A stretch of 28,447 nucleotides of DNA from Thermoplasmatota archaeon (lineage in GTDB: Archaea > Thermoplasmatota > Thermoplasmata > UBA10834), in NCBI GenBank assembly GCA_030836605.1, contig JAUPMC010000040.1, positions 1 to 28,447 of the forward strand, given 5' to 3'. A program made the position numbers and the translations under genes. The notes beneath the pieces are model-generated. The model made no database searches, was not told the origin of the DNA, and was given only the letters and a program-made list of their open reading frames with translations. Each line of letters opens with the position of its first letter. Positions within the stretch are counted from its first letter, which is position 1. Below are positions 13,802 through 22,332 of this stretch, piece after piece.

Positions 13802-16024
13802 CTATCTGTAGTAGCTGAGGCCATTATCATCTTTGCTCTTCTTAGACATTGCGGTCTTGAGCTCTTGGGCCTGCGACTCGTAGTGTTTCATGGTCTCCTT
13901 GTCGGTCGACGGCTTCACTGTAGCGAGCGCGCGCTCGAAGTGCTCCATGGTCACCTTCGCGGCCTTCTTGTTCTGCCTGAGCGCCGTGAGCCCGGCCTCG
14001 CGGCACAGGTTCTCGATGTCCGCTCCAACATACCCCTCCAGCCTGTCCGCCAGGGCGTCGAGGTCGACCTTCTCCAGCGGCATCCTCTTGGTGTGCACCT
14101 CGAGTATCTTGAGCCTGCTCGCCTTCTCGGGGACGGGTATCAGCAGGAGCTTGTCGAACCTCCCGGGCCTCAGAAGGGCGGGGTCGACGATGTCAGGCCT
14201 GTTGGTCGCCGCGATGACGAACACGTTGTCCATGCCCTCGAGCCCGTCCATGGACGTCAGGAGCTGGTTGACGATCCTCTCCGTGGCCCCGGAGTCGTGG
14301 TGGCCGCCCCTCCTAGGGGCGATGGCGTCTATCTCGTCGAGGAACACGATGCACGGCGACACCTGTTTCGCCTTCTTGAAGATCATCCTGACGGCCTTCT
14401 CGCTCTCGCCCACCCACTTGGACATGATCTCCGGGCCCTTGATCGATATGAAGTTGGCCTTGGACTGGTTCGCGATCGCCCTGGCGATGAGGGTCTTGCC
14501 GGTCCCAGGGGGACCGTAGAGCAGGACGCCCCTCGGGGGCTTGATGCCCAGCCTGTCGAACGAGACCGGGTCCTCGAGCGGCAGCTCGATCGCCTCGTGC
14601 AGGTCCTTCTTGATGTTGTCTAGGCCGCCGACGTCGTCCCACGAGGTCTCGGGGATCTCGACCAGGACCTCCCTCATCGCGCTCGGCTCGATCTCCCTCA
14701 GCGCGTCCGAGAAGTCCGCGGCCGTGACCTTCATCTTCTCGAGCAGCTCCGCCGGGATGGGCTTCCCGAGGTCGATGTCGGGCAGATACCTCCTCAGGGC
14801 CCTCATGGCCGCCTCGCGCGCGAGCGCGGCTAGGTCCGCGCCCACGAACCCGTGCGTGGTCCCGGCTATCCTGTCGACCGCGATGTCCTCGGCGAGCGGC
14901 ATGCCCCTGGTGTGTATCTCGAATATCTCCTTCCGGCCGCTCACGGTGGGGACGCCGATGTATATCTCGCGGTCGAACCTGCCTGGCCGTCTGAGGGCGG
15001 GGTCTATCGCGTCCTCCCTGTTGGTGGCGGCGATGACGATCACGTTGCCTCTGGTCGTGAGTCCGTCCATGAGCGTCAGCAGCTGCGCCACGACCCTCCT
15101 CTCGACCTCGCCGTGCACCTCGTCCCTCTTAGGGGCGATGGAGTCCAGCTCGTCTATGAATATGACTGACGGGGCGTTCTTCTCAGCCTCGGTGAATATC
15201 CCCCTGAGCCTCTCCTCGCTCTGTCCGTAGAACTTGGACATGATCTCCGGGCCCTGTATCGAGAAGAAGTTGGCCCCGGCCTCGTTCGCGACCGCCCGCG
15301 CGATGAGCGTCTTCCCGGTCCCTGGCGGGCCGTACAGTAACACCCCTTTGGGCGGGTCTATGCCGAGCCTCGTGAACACCTCAGGGTGCTTGAGCGGCAG
15401 CTCGATCATCTCCCTGATCCTCTGCAGCTCGTCCTCGAGACCCCCGATGTCCTCGTAGGTCACGGACGGCCTCGCGAGCTCGGTCACCTCGACCGGCTCG
15501 GTCTTCACGGACAGTTCCGTGAGCTCCGATATCTGGACTATCCCGCTAGGGGTCGTCGAGGCCACGACGAACGGCAGGAAGCCCCCCATGAGCGCGATGT
15601 TGGGTATGATGATCTCGTCGCCTTTGACGAGCGCCCTGTTCAGGAGACCCTTCTTGAAGAGCCCCTCGACGCCCTGACCGAACCTGACCCTCTTCCCCGC
15701 GGGTATCTTCGGGGCGACCACTATCTTCTGGGCAATCTGCGCCTCGGCCTTCCTGACCGTGACGTTCTCGCCTATCGACACCCCGGCGTTGCCCCTGATC
15801 ATCCCGTCGATCCTGATGACGCCCTTGCCCTCGTCCTCGTGAGCCGCCCTGAACACCTTCGCGGCGGTCTTCTTGGTGCCAGCTATCTCGATTATCTCGC
15901 CGACATCCGCGTTCAGCTCCTTCCTCGTGAAGGAGTCTATCCTGGCCCTCCCCAGGCCGACCTCGGACTGGTGGTGGGCCCGCGCGACCCTGAGGGTTAT
16001 CCCATCCGCTTGTTTCTTGGCCAT
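13802..16024 (-). CDS. cdc48: Cdc48/VAT AAA+ ATPase
   Basis: Hexameric unfoldase of 740 residues that extracts and unfolds proteins, in archaea often for the 20S proteasome. Residues 1-185 are the N domain (double-psi barrel plus beta clam). D1 has Walker A G-P-P-G-T-G-K-T at 232-239, Walker B V-I-F-I-D-E-L-D at 287-294, and arginine-finger region R-R-P-G-R-F-D. D2 has Walker A at 504-511, Walker B I-V-F-L-D-E-I-D near 559-566, and L-L-R-P-G-R-F-D. Both rings look catalytically intact. The last three residues, Y-Y-R, fit the hydrophobic-Tyr-X tail that docks into the proteasome alpha ring. The gene is upstream of and co-directional with a PRC-barrel gene. Identification is secure. Confidence 0.98.
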   Translation of the reverse strand: MAKKQADGITLRVARAHHQSEVGLGRARIDSFTRKELNADVGEIIEIAGTKKTAAKVFRAAHEDEGKGVIRIDGMIRGNAGVSIGENVTVRKAEAQIAQKIVVAPKIPAGKRVRFGQGVEGLFKKGLLNRALVKGDEIIIPNIALMGGFLPFVVASTTPSGIVQISELTELSVKTEPVEVTELARPSVTYEDIGGLEDELQRIREMIELPLKHPEVFTRLGIDPPKGVLLYGPPGTGKTLIARAVANEAGANFFSIQGPEIMSKFYGQSEERLRGIFTEAEKNAPSVIFIDELDSIAPKRDEVHGEVERRVVAQLLTLMDGLTTRGNVIVIAATNREDAIDPALRRPGRFDREIYIGVPTVSGRKEIFEIHTRGMPLAEDIAVDRIAGTTHGFVGADLAALAREAAMRALRRYLPDIDLGKPIPAELLEKMKVTAADFSDALREIEPSAMREVLVEIPETSWDDVGGLDNIKKDLHEAIELPLEDPVSFDRLGIKPPRGVLLYGPPGTGKTLIARAIANQSKANFISIKGPEIMSKWVGESEKAVRMIFKKAKQVSPCIVFLDEIDAIAPRRGGHHDSGATERIVNQLLTSMDGLEGMDNVFVIAATNRPDIVDPALLRPGRFDKLLLIPVPEKASRLKILEVHTKRMPLEKVDLDALADRLEGYVGADIENLCREAGLTALRQNKKAAKVTMEHFERALATVKPSTDKETMKHYESQAQELKTAMSKKSKDDNGLSYYR

Positions 16025-16254
16025 CCGACCAGCAAATCACTCACTCTGCGGAAAAACGTTTGGGAGGATTTGAGGCCTCTCCGCTGACATTCGGCGGGCG
16101 GCCCTTCCCGGGAGACGATGTTCGACCTCATCGGGGAGGCATGCGCCACCATTCGGAGGGAGCCCTGGACCGGCCCGGAATGCCGGGAAAACCGAGGGTT
16201 GCTGAGAAAGCCTTAAGAAAGCCCTGTCCATACAAAACGCCGCGAGGCATTAGG
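16025..16254. promoter_or_regulatory. Divergent intergenic region between cdc48 and por
   Basis: About 230 bp without a credible gene. For the plus strand, CCTTAAGAAA at 16211-16220 is a plausible TATA element about 40 bp before porGD, and GCGAGG at 16241-16246 is a weak ribosome binding site. For the minus strand, an A/T patch at 16049-16060 (AACGTTTTTCCG on that strand) lies about 25-35 bp before the cdc48 start and may be its box A. The middle (16080-16200) shows no clear element. A short open frame on the minus strand here lacks protein character. Confidence 0.4.
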
Positions 16255-17139
16255 ATGCACGAGGTACGTTTCCATGGCCGCGGCGGACAAGGCGCGGTCA
16301 TGGCTGCACAGGCACTCGCGAGCGCTGCGCATCAGGAGGGCGGTTACGCGACCGCCTTCCCGTTCTTCGGGGCAGAGAGACGAGGGGCCCCGGTGCTTGC
16401 GTTCACGAGGATCGACAAGAGCAGGATATACAGAAAGACGCAGGTCTACGAGCCGGACGTCGTGGTCGTCCTCGACGAGTCGCTCATCGACGTCGTGAAC
16501 GTCGTTGACGGCCTGAAAGAGGGCGGCATGGTGATCGTCAACACGGCCAAGAGGCCCGAGGAGGTCGACGTAGGCAAGGACGTCAAGCTCGCCACCGTCG
16601 ACGCCACGACCGTGGCCCTCGAGATACTCAAGCAGCCCGCGACGAACTCGTCCATACTCGGCGCCCTGGCGAAGGCCACCGGCATGGTCAAGATCGAGTC
16701 CGTCGAGAAGGGCATCATGCAGATATTCGGCGACAGGCTCGGCCCCAAGATCGGCGAGAAGAACGCCCTGGCCGCCAAGGCGGCCTACGAGCGCACCGTC
16801 GTCGGCTATTCACACGGCAAGCGCCCGCTCACGAAGCCCAAGAAGTGGCTCCCCGACGTCAACGAGCTCCCGATGGGGGCCGCGGGGATCACGAAGCAGA
16901 CGGTCGCGGGCCTGGTCGGTCCAGGCTCCTTCATGGAGAACAAGACCGGTAGCTGGAAGGTGTTCCACCCGGAGTACGACAAGGAGAAGTGCACCATGTG
17001 CAACTTCTGCTGGTTCTACTGCCCGGAGGGCTGCATATACAGGAAGGAAGACCACATGGAGTTCGACATGAGCTACTGCAAGGGCTGCGGGATATGCGCC
17101 AACGAGTGCCCCGTCGAAGCCATCAAGATGTTGAGGTGA
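16255..17139 (+). CDS. porGD: Pyruvate:ferredoxin oxidoreductase, fused gamma and delta subunits
   Basis: Fusion of 294 residues. Residues 1-185 are the gamma subunit (opening H-G-R-G-G-Q-G-A-V, then F-F-G-A-E-R-R-G-A-P-V), which helps form the CoA-binding and structural part of the 2-oxoacid oxidoreductase. Residues 230-294 are the delta ferredoxin with two [4Fe-4S] motifs, C-T-M-C-N-F-C-W-F-Y-C-P and C-K-G-C-G-I-C-A-N-E-C-P, which pass electrons to external ferredoxin. In many archaea these are separate porG and porD genes. ATG 16255 starts right at the gamma motif; the frame extends upstream but without family similarity. GGTGA at its stop serves as ribosome binding site for porA four bases later. 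The complex makes acetyl-CoA, CO2 and reduced ferredoxin from pyruvate in the cytoplasm. Confidence 0.93.
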   Translation: MHEVRFHGRGGQGAVMAAQALASAAHQEGGYATAFPFFGAERRGAPVLAFTRIDKSRIYRKTQVYEPDVVVVLDESLIDVVNVVDGLKEGGMVIVNTAKRPEEVDVGKDVKLATVDATTVALEILKQPATNSSILGALAKATGMVKIESVEKGIMQIFGDRLGPKIGEKNALAAKAAYERTVVGYSHGKRPLTKPKKWLPDVNELPMGAAGITKQTVAGLVGPGSFMENKTGSWKVFHPEYDKEKCTMCNFCWFYCPEGCIYRKEDHMEFDMSYCKGCGICANECPVEAIKMLR

Positions 17140-17143
17140 GAAG

Positions 17144-18325
17144 ATGGTCCAGAAGGTCGTAACCGGCAACTACGCGGCGGCATACGGGGCCATGAGGAGC
17201 AGGGTCAAGACAGTCGCGGCCTACCCCATCACGCCACAGACGTTCATAGTCGAGCACCTGTCCGAGTTCGTCAACAACGGGGAGCTGGACTGCGAGTACA
17301 TCGAGGTAGAGAGCGAGCACTCCGCCATGAGCGCGTGCGTGTCCGCGAGCGCCTCGGGCGTCCGCACGTTCACGGCGACCTCGTCCCAGGGCCTCGCCCT
17401 GATGCACGAGATACTGCCGATCGCGAGCGGGCTAAGGCTGCCGATCGTCATGGCGGTCGTGAACAGGTCCATCGCCGCCCCGATCAACATATGGGTCGAG
17501 CACAACGACATCATGCCCGAGAGGGACTCCGGGTGGCTGCAGGTCTTCTGCGACCACAACCAGGAGGTCCAGGACATGGTCCTGCAGGCGTTCAAGATCG
17601 CGGAGGACAAGCGCGTCGCGCTGCCGATGTCAGTCGGCCTGGACGCGTTCATACTGTCTCACACGGTCGAGCCAGTGGACCTGATGTGCCCTGAGGACGC
17701 GGACAAGTTCCTCCCCAAGTACAGCCCCCCGAGCCCGACGCTCGACACGAAGGACGTCAAGTCGGTCGGGGTGTTCGTGCCCCCCGAGTACATGATGGAG
17801 TGCAGGTGGCAGCAGGACAACGCCGTCAGGAACGCCCCAACCGTCATCGAGGAGGTGAACAAGCAGTTCGCCAGGCAGTTCGGCAGGGACCACGGCGGCA
17901 TGATCGACCCGTACATGTGCGACGACGCGGAGGTCGTGCTCATCACCCTCGGCACGGTCAGCTCCACGGCCCACGAGGTCGTGGACGAGATGCGCGCCCA
18001 GGGCAAGAAGGTCGGCCTGGTCAAGCAGAGGTTCTGGAGGCCCTACCCCACCAAGCAGCTGAGGGCGATCGCGGAGAGGGTCAAGGCGGTCGGAGTGTTC
18101 GACAGGGCGGTGTCCTACGGTGTCGCTGGCCCGTCCTTCATTGAGTTCAGGAACGCCGCCTACGGGTTGAACGTGCCGACCATGGACTTCATCGGGGGCC
18201 TCGGAGGCAACGACGTATCGCTGGCGGACATACGCTTCATCTACGAACGCCTGCTGGAGGCGGCCAAGACCGGCAAGGCCAGGCGCGATATCACCTGGCT
18301 CAACACCAGGGGGGTGGAGCAGTGA
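17144..18325 (+). CDS. porA: Pyruvate:ferredoxin oxidoreductase alpha subunit
   Basis: Alpha subunit of 393 residues, holding the pyrimidine-binding half of the thiamine-diphosphate site. The motif Y-P-I-T-P-Q-T is at residues 26-32, and the acidic E-V-E-S-E-H-S-A follows near 52. The phrase L-P-I-V-M-A-V-V-N-R-S-I-A-A-P-I-N-I-W matches pyruvate-type enzymes and argues against a 2-oxoglutarate or branched-chain specificity. The C-terminal part (from about 260) is the transketolase-C-like domain. ATG 17144 has GGTGA 4-5 nt upstream, overlapping the porGD stop. Its TGA overlaps the GTG of porB. Length is typical. Specificity for pyruvate is inferred from sequence resemblance only. Confidence 0.95.
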   Translation: MVQKVVTGNYAAAYGAMRSRVKTVAAYPITPQTFIVEHLSEFVNNGELDCEYIEVESEHSAMSACVSASASGVRTFTATSSQGLALMHEILPIASGLRLPIVMAVVNRSIAAPINIWVEHNDIMPERDSGWLQVFCDHNQEVQDMVLQAFKIAEDKRVALPMSVGLDAFILSHTVEPVDLMCPEDADKFLPKYSPPSPTLDTKDVKSVGVFVPPEYMMECRWQQDNAVRNAPTVIEEVNKQFARQFGRDHGGMIDPYMCDDAEVVLITLGTVSSTAHEVVDEMRAQGKKVGLVKQRFWRPYPTKQLRAIAERVKAVGVFDRAVSYGVAGPSFIEFRNAAYGLNVPTMDFIGGLGGNDVSLADIRFIYERLLEAAKTGKARRDITWLNTRGVEQ

Positions 18326-19212
18326 AGCTCAAGGAACTGCCAGACGAGGAGATGTTCACGAGAGGGCACACGGCCTGCGCGGGCTGTGGTGGCGCGATCG
18401 CCGTCAGGAACCTGATGAAGATACTGGGAAAGGACACGGTCGTCGTCAACCCCGCGTGCTGCCTGCTCATCTTCGGCGCGACGTACCCTAACATCGCCTG
18501 GAAGGTGCCCTTCCACCATGTCGCGTTCGAGAACACGGCCGCGTGCGCGACCGGAATGGCCAGGGCGCTGAGGGCGAAGGGCGACAAGGACACCCTCGTC
18601 ATGGGTATAGCCGGGGACGGCGGGACGGCGGACATAGGACTGCAGGCCCTGTCCGGCGCCGCGGAGAGGAACGAGGACATCCTCTATGTCATGTACGATA
18701 ACGAGGCCTACATGAACACGGGCATCCAGAGGTCCGGGTCCACGCCATTCGGGGCTTGGACGACCACGACCCCCGTCGGGAAGGTCAGGTCGGGCAAGGC
18801 CAACTTCAAGAAGGACATGCCCCAGATCATGATGGCCCACAACGTGCCGTATGTCGCGACCGCGTCCGTGGGACACATCCAGGACTTCATCAACAAGTTC
18901 GAGAAGGCCAAGAAGATCAAGGGATTCAGGTACATCCAGGTCTTCACGCCGTGCCCGACGGGGTGGAGGCACGACACCGCGAAGACCATCGAGATGTGCA
19001 AGATGGCCGTCGACACCGGGATGTGGACCCTCTACGAGTGCGAGAACGGCAAGGTCACCATCAACAGGAAGCCGAAGATGACCCCCGTGTCGGAGTACCT
19101 GAAGGCCCAGGGGCGGTTCAGGCACATGACCGAGGAAGACATCAAGACGCTCCAGGACTGGGTCAACAAGAAGTGGGAAGCCGACCAGAAGTACGCCCAG
19201 ATCAAGTCCTGA
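18322..19212 (+). CDS. porB: Pyruvate:ferredoxin oxidoreductase beta subunit
   Basis: Beta subunit of 296 residues that binds the diphosphate end of thiamine diphosphate and a proximal [4Fe-4S] cluster. Cluster cysteines are C19 and C22 in C-A-G-C-G, and C46/C47 in N-P-A-C-C. The thiamine-diphosphate signature starts with G-D-G-G-T-A-D-I-G and ends at D-N-E-A-Y-M-N-T-G. Start is GTG 18322, sharing GTGA with the porA stop, so the two are translationally coupled. After the stop there is only about 66 bp to the convergent acetyltransferase, without a strong terminator. Together with porGD and porA it completes a four-function Por complex. Confidence 0.95.
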   Translation: MKLKELPDEEMFTRGHTACAGCGGAIAVRNLMKILGKDTVVVNPACCLLIFGATYPNIAWKVPFHHVAFENTAACATGMARALRAKGDKDTLVMGIAGDGGTADIGLQALSGAAERNEDILYVMYDNEAYMNTGIQRSGSTPFGAWTTTTPVGKVRSGKANFKKDMPQIMMAHNVPYVATASVGHIQDFINKFEKAKKIKGFRYIQVFTPCPTGWRHDTAKTIEMCKMAVDTGMWTLYECENGKVTINRKPKMTPVSEYLKAQGRFRHMTEEDIKTLQDWVNKKWEADQKYAQIKS

Positions 19213-19278
19213 GCGAACGGCCGAAACCCTCGAGAAACCCCTTTCATCGTTCTATTGCCCCGACGCCACGGCCCGGGG

Positions 19279-20124
19279 TCACACCAGGCTCTTCCTCATC
19301 TCGACCTGCTTCATCGTGACCGCGAAGTCGAACTTGTCCAGCATCCTCAGGACCGAGGGCTCCTCGTTGATGTTGTACACGGCCGCCTTGTACGCGCCGA
19401 GCTCGTGGAGCCTGTTGAGCGCGAACTTGGCGAGCGACGTGCCCGTGCCCTCGCCCCTGTGGTCCGACACGACGCCCAGGTACGGTATGTAGCCGACCGT
19501 GTTCACCTTCCTGACGAGCACGAATCCAGAGGACACCGCGTAGCACTCCGAGCCCCGGGCGGATGTCTCGAGCGCGCACACCTTCCTCCTCTGCCAGCAG
19601 GTGTCCGCGTACGCCTTCCTGTGCATCTCGCGCAAGTCGTCCATCGACGCCCTGCGAGGCTGGTCTCCGTACCCGACGAACTGAACGGGCTTCCCCTCGG
19701 CGCAGACGTAGGCCCTGGTGTCCTGGTACCCGAGGGTCGTGTAGAGTCTGTGCGCCTGCTCGTTCCCGTGGATCACCTCGAGTATGGACGTCTTGGCGCC
19801 CTCGGCCAGCGAGAACTCCTCCGCCGCGAGCATGAGCTGCGTGCCTATCCCCTTGCCTCTGTACCCGGGCACGACACCCACGCCCCCGATCCAGACCTCG
19901 GGGCCGTCGACGACCGGGTTCACGTAGCCCACGACCTTCCGCCCGTCCAGGGCGATGATGACGTTCTCCAGCTTGCCCCCTACGGACTGCAGGAAGTCGA
20001 CGAAGAACGACGAGCTGGACTTCATCGGGATGATGTAGTCCGAGAATATCTCGTTCTGAGCGTCGACGAGCTCGCCCAGCTCCCACTGCCCGATATGCCT
20101 CAGCCGTATCTTGTTCTGGACCAT
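19279..20124 (-). CDS. Tandem GNAT acetyltransferase
   Basis: Protein of 281 residues with two GNAT domains. The first (residues 1-145) has the acetyl-CoA loop V-V-P-G-Y-R-G-K-G-I-G-T; the second (150-281) has V-V-S-D-H-R-G-E-G-T-G-T. Both keep the R-x-x-G-x-G pattern, so both could bind acetyl-CoA, unlike many duplicated GNATs where one half decays. The substrate is unknown; double-GNAT proteins include mycothiol synthase-like enzymes and protein acetylases, but no specific match is claimed. ATG 20124 lies 11 bp after the lysS stop with a GGGCGG-like sequence between, so it is co-transcribed with lysS. The open frame extends much further upstream but this is antisense-like overlap with lysS. 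Confidence 0.88.
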   Translation of the reverse strand: MVQNKIRLRHIGQWELGELVDAQNEIFSDYIIPMKSSSSFFVDFLQSVGGKLENVIIALDGRKVVGYVNPVVDGPEVWIGGVGVVPGYRGKGIGTQLMLAAEEFSLAEGAKTSILEVIHGNEQAHRLYTTLGYQDTRAYVCAEGKPVQFVGYGDQPRRASMDDLREMHRKAYADTCWQRRKVCALETSARGSECYAVSSGFVLVRKVNTVGYIPYLGVVSDHRGEGTGTSLAKFALNRLHELGAYKAAVYNINEEPSVLRMLDKFDFAVTMKQVEMRKSLV

Positions 20125-20135
20125 CCGTCCGCCCT

Positions 20136-21620
20136 CTACACCGCCTCTGGCTTCATGTGGGGGAACAGCAGCACTTCCTTTATGGACGGGGCGTCCGTGA
20201 GTATCATCGCGAACCTGTCGATGCCTATCCCCAGGCCCCCGGTCGGCGGGAGCCCGCACTCGAGCGCCCTGATGTAGTCGAGGTCTATCGGGTGCGCCTC
20301 TTCGTCCCCCTCGCTCCTCAGCCTGTCCTGCTCCCTGAACCTCTGCTCCTGCTCCTCGGGGTCGTTCAGCTCGGAGAAGGCGTTCGCGAACTCCCAGCCC
20401 ACGATGAACAGCTCGAACCTCTCGACGAGGGCGGGGTTGCCCCTCTTCCTCTTCGCCAAGGGGGAGACCTCCACCGGGTGGTCTATCACGAATGTCGGGT
20501 TCACCAGGTTCGGCTGCGCCTTCTGGTCGAACAGCTCGGACACTATCTTGCCGATGCCGTCGCAGTCCTCGATGTCCCTGACGCCGAGCTTCATGGCCGC
20601 GGCCTTCGCCTCCTCGACCGTCTTGAGCGAGGATATGTCGAGGCCCGTGTACTCCTTGATGGCGTCGTGCATCGTGACCCTCCTCCAGGGCCTCGAGAAG
20701 TCCAGGACCCTGTCGCCGTACTTGATCTTGTCCGACCCGACGATGTGCATCGCGGCGTCGTACAGGATGCTCTCCGTGAGGTCCATGATGTCCTCGTAGT
20801 CCGCGTACGCCTGGTACAGCTCCAGCGAGGTGTACTCGGGATAGTGCTGCCCGTCTATGTCCTCGTTCCTGAAGTTCTTCCCGATCTCGTAGACCTTCTC
20901 CAGGTTGCCCACGATGCACCTCTTGTGGTACAGCTCGGGCGCTATCCTGAGGTACAGGTCCATGTCCAGGTAGTTGTGGTGCGTGACGAACGGCCTGGCC
21001 AGGGCGCCTCCGTAGAGCGGCTGGAGTATAGGGGTCTCGACCTCGAGGAACCCGCGCCGGTTCAGCCAGTCCCTCATGAACGAGATCATCCTGCTCCTGT
21101 CGACGAACCTCTTCCTCACATCGTCGTTGATCGCGAGGTCGAGGTACCTCTGCCGGTACCTCGTCTGGACGTCCTGCAGCCCGTGGAACCTCTCGGGGAA
21201 TGGCGTGAGCGCCTTCGAGAGCACCTCGATGTGCTTGACCGCGATGGTGACCTCGCCCATCTTGGTCCTGAAGACGTTGCCGCGGACCCCGATTATGTCC
21301 CCCCGGTCGAGGGACGAGAAAGTGGCCCAGTCCTCCTGGCCCACCTCATCCATCTTGAAGTACAGCTGCACCTTGCCCTCTCTGTCCACGAGGTCGGCGA
21401 ACCCCGCCTTCCCGTGCACGCGCAGCGCCATGACCCTGCCGGCGGTGGATACCTCCTTACCGCTCCTCTCAGGGCCTATGTCGGCGAACTCGCTCTTGAT
21501 CGAGACCGCGTCGTGGGTCCGCTCGAACGAGTACTTCTCGTAAGGGTTCAACCCCCTCTTCTTGAGGACCTCCAGCTTGTTCCTCATCAGGCCCTTAAGG
21601 TCGCTCTCCTCTTCAGCCAT
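20136..21620 (-). CDS. lysS: Lysyl-tRNA synthetase, class II
   Basis: Enzyme of 494 residues that charges tRNA-Lys. The N-terminal helix and OB-fold anticodon-binding domain cover about residues 1-150 (V-S-T-A-G-R-V-M-A-L-R near 58). The catalytic domain follows. Motif 2 includes Y-E-I-G-K-N-F-R-N-E-D and H-Y-P-E-Y-T-S-L-E-L. Motif 3 reads P-P-T-G-G-L-G-I-G-I-D-R. The segment A-R-P-F-V-T-H-H-N is characteristic of LysRS among class IIb enzymes. Many euryarchaea instead use the unrelated class I LysRS, so presence of class II is worth noting. ATG 21620 has GAGGGGGAT about 6-7 nt upstream. A TATA-like element lies about 45 bp upstream. It is the first gene of a pair with the double GNAT. Confidence 0.97.
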   Translation of the reverse strand: MAEEESDLKGLMRNKLEVLKKRGLNPYEKYSFERTHDAVSIKSEFADIGPERSGKEVSTAGRVMALRVHGKAGFADLVDREGKVQLYFKMDEVGQEDWATFSSLDRGDIIGVRGNVFRTKMGEVTIAVKHIEVLSKALTPFPERFHGLQDVQTRYRQRYLDLAINDDVRKRFVDRSRMISFMRDWLNRRGFLEVETPILQPLYGGALARPFVTHHNYLDMDLYLRIAPELYHKRCIVGNLEKVYEIGKNFRNEDIDGQHYPEYTSLELYQAYADYEDIMDLTESILYDAAMHIVGSDKIKYGDRVLDFSRPWRRVTMHDAIKEYTGLDISSLKTVEEAKAAAMKLGVRDIEDCDGIGKIVSELFDQKAQPNLVNPTFVIDHPVEVSPLAKRKRGNPALVERFELFIVGWEFANAFSELNDPEEQEQRFREQDRLRSEGDEEAHPIDLDYIRALECGLPPTGGLGIGIDRFAMILTDAPSIKEVLLFPHMKPEAV

Positions 21621-21665
21621 CAGGCATCCCCCTCGCAGGGTGGGTTCTCATATCCTAAGGGCCTA

Positions 21666-21673
21666 CTTAAAAG
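21666..21673 (-). promoter_or_regulatory. TATA-like element for lysS
   Basis: The minus strand reads CTTTTAAG within TACTTTTAAGTA, itself an inverted repeat (TACTT/AAGTA). It lies about 45-50 bp upstream of the lysS ATG, giving a predicted leader of roughly 20 nt that contains the GAGGGGGAT ribosome binding site. Confidence 0.5.
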
Positions 21674-21773
21674 TAAGCGGGCCCCGGGCCCGGCACACGA
21701 CTCGATCTCGCTCTCTCTCACAATCATACAGAACCACTCCCTCGGGGCGCGCGGCTCGCGCACACGTGCCCCG

Positions 21774-22136
21774 CTACTTCTTCTTGCCGCTCTCGGCCTC
21801 TGAGATGGCCGCGAGGAGCTCCTCTATCCTGAAGGGTTTCAGCAGGAAGCCCTTGGCGCCCGCCGCGAGCGCCTCCTTCTCTATGTGGAGGTCGGCGCTG
21901 CCGAAGAATATCTGCGCCTCCGGGTCCATCCTGAGGATCTCCTGGGTCGCGCTCACGCCGTCCTTGATGGGCATCCGCTGGTCCATGATGATGACGACGG
22001 GCTTCACCCTCATCTCCTTGTACTTCCTCACGGCCTCCTCGCCGTCGGAGGCGATGTCCACGACCGTGTGACCGTTGGCCTCGAGGATGTCTTTGTATAG
22101 GTCGACGATGAACTTCTCATCGTCGACGAGGAACAC
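21774..22136 (-). CDS. Single-domain response regulator (CheY-like receiver)
   Basis: Receiver domain of about 120 residues with no output domain. The acidic pair V-D-D-E, the phosphorylatable Asp in I-I-M-D-Q-R-M-P, the switch Ser in F-F-G-S-A-D and the Lys in L-L-K-P-F are all present, so it should accept phosphate from a histidine kinase, none of which is encoded here. The start is uncertain. GTG 22136 gives a very short first strand and lies 15 nt from the perfect GGAGGT at 22152-22157. An in-frame ATA at 22145 is 6 nt from that GGAGGT and would restore the first beta strand (V-T-V-F-L-V-D-D). I list the conventional start. Confidence 0.9.
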   Translation of the reverse strand: MFLVDDEKFIVDLYKDILEANGHTVVDIASDGEEAVRKYKEMRVKPVVIIMDQRMPIKDGVSATQEILRMDPEAQIFFGSADLHIEKEALAAGAKGFLLKPFRIEELLAAISEAESGKKK

Positions 22137-22258
22137 TGTGACTATCGTACAACCTCCAAATCCGTCTCTCCGAACTCCGGCCCCGGTCTCGTCCGCCTAG
22201 ATGGGGCCGCGGGGCGACTCCATCCAGCCAGAAGGGAATCTGTCAATTATCTTGTAGG

Positions 22259-22266
22259 TTATATAA
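22259..22266 (-). promoter_or_regulatory. TATA box upstream of the response regulator
   Basis: TTATATAA is a symmetric TATA element about 115-125 bp upstream of the response regulator start. Used on the minus strand it would give a leader of about 90 nt that includes the GGAGGT at 22152-22157. Being palindromic it could in principle also serve the plus strand, but the Sec61-beta gene has a better-placed box at 22333. Confidence 0.5.
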
Positions 22267-22332
22267 TGTTTTTCATAATGTCGCGGTCGCCTGGGAATCG
22301 TGCGTAGACGCCCTGGTCAGGGCCGTAAAGGC

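Noticed and set aside
16037..16231. Short minus-strand open frame between cdc48 and porGD
   Set aside because: 64 residues with no protein-like pattern; the region is better explained as two divergent promoters.
20125..20919. Upstream extension of the acetyltransferase reading frame
   Set aside because: The extra residues overlap lysS out of frame and have shadow-like composition; the family similarity begins at the ATG at 20124, just after the lysS stop.
20157..21803. A long plus-strand open frame opposite lysS
   Set aside because: The minus strand carries the full class II LysRS motifs; the plus-strand product has no recognisable fold and is an antisense shadow.
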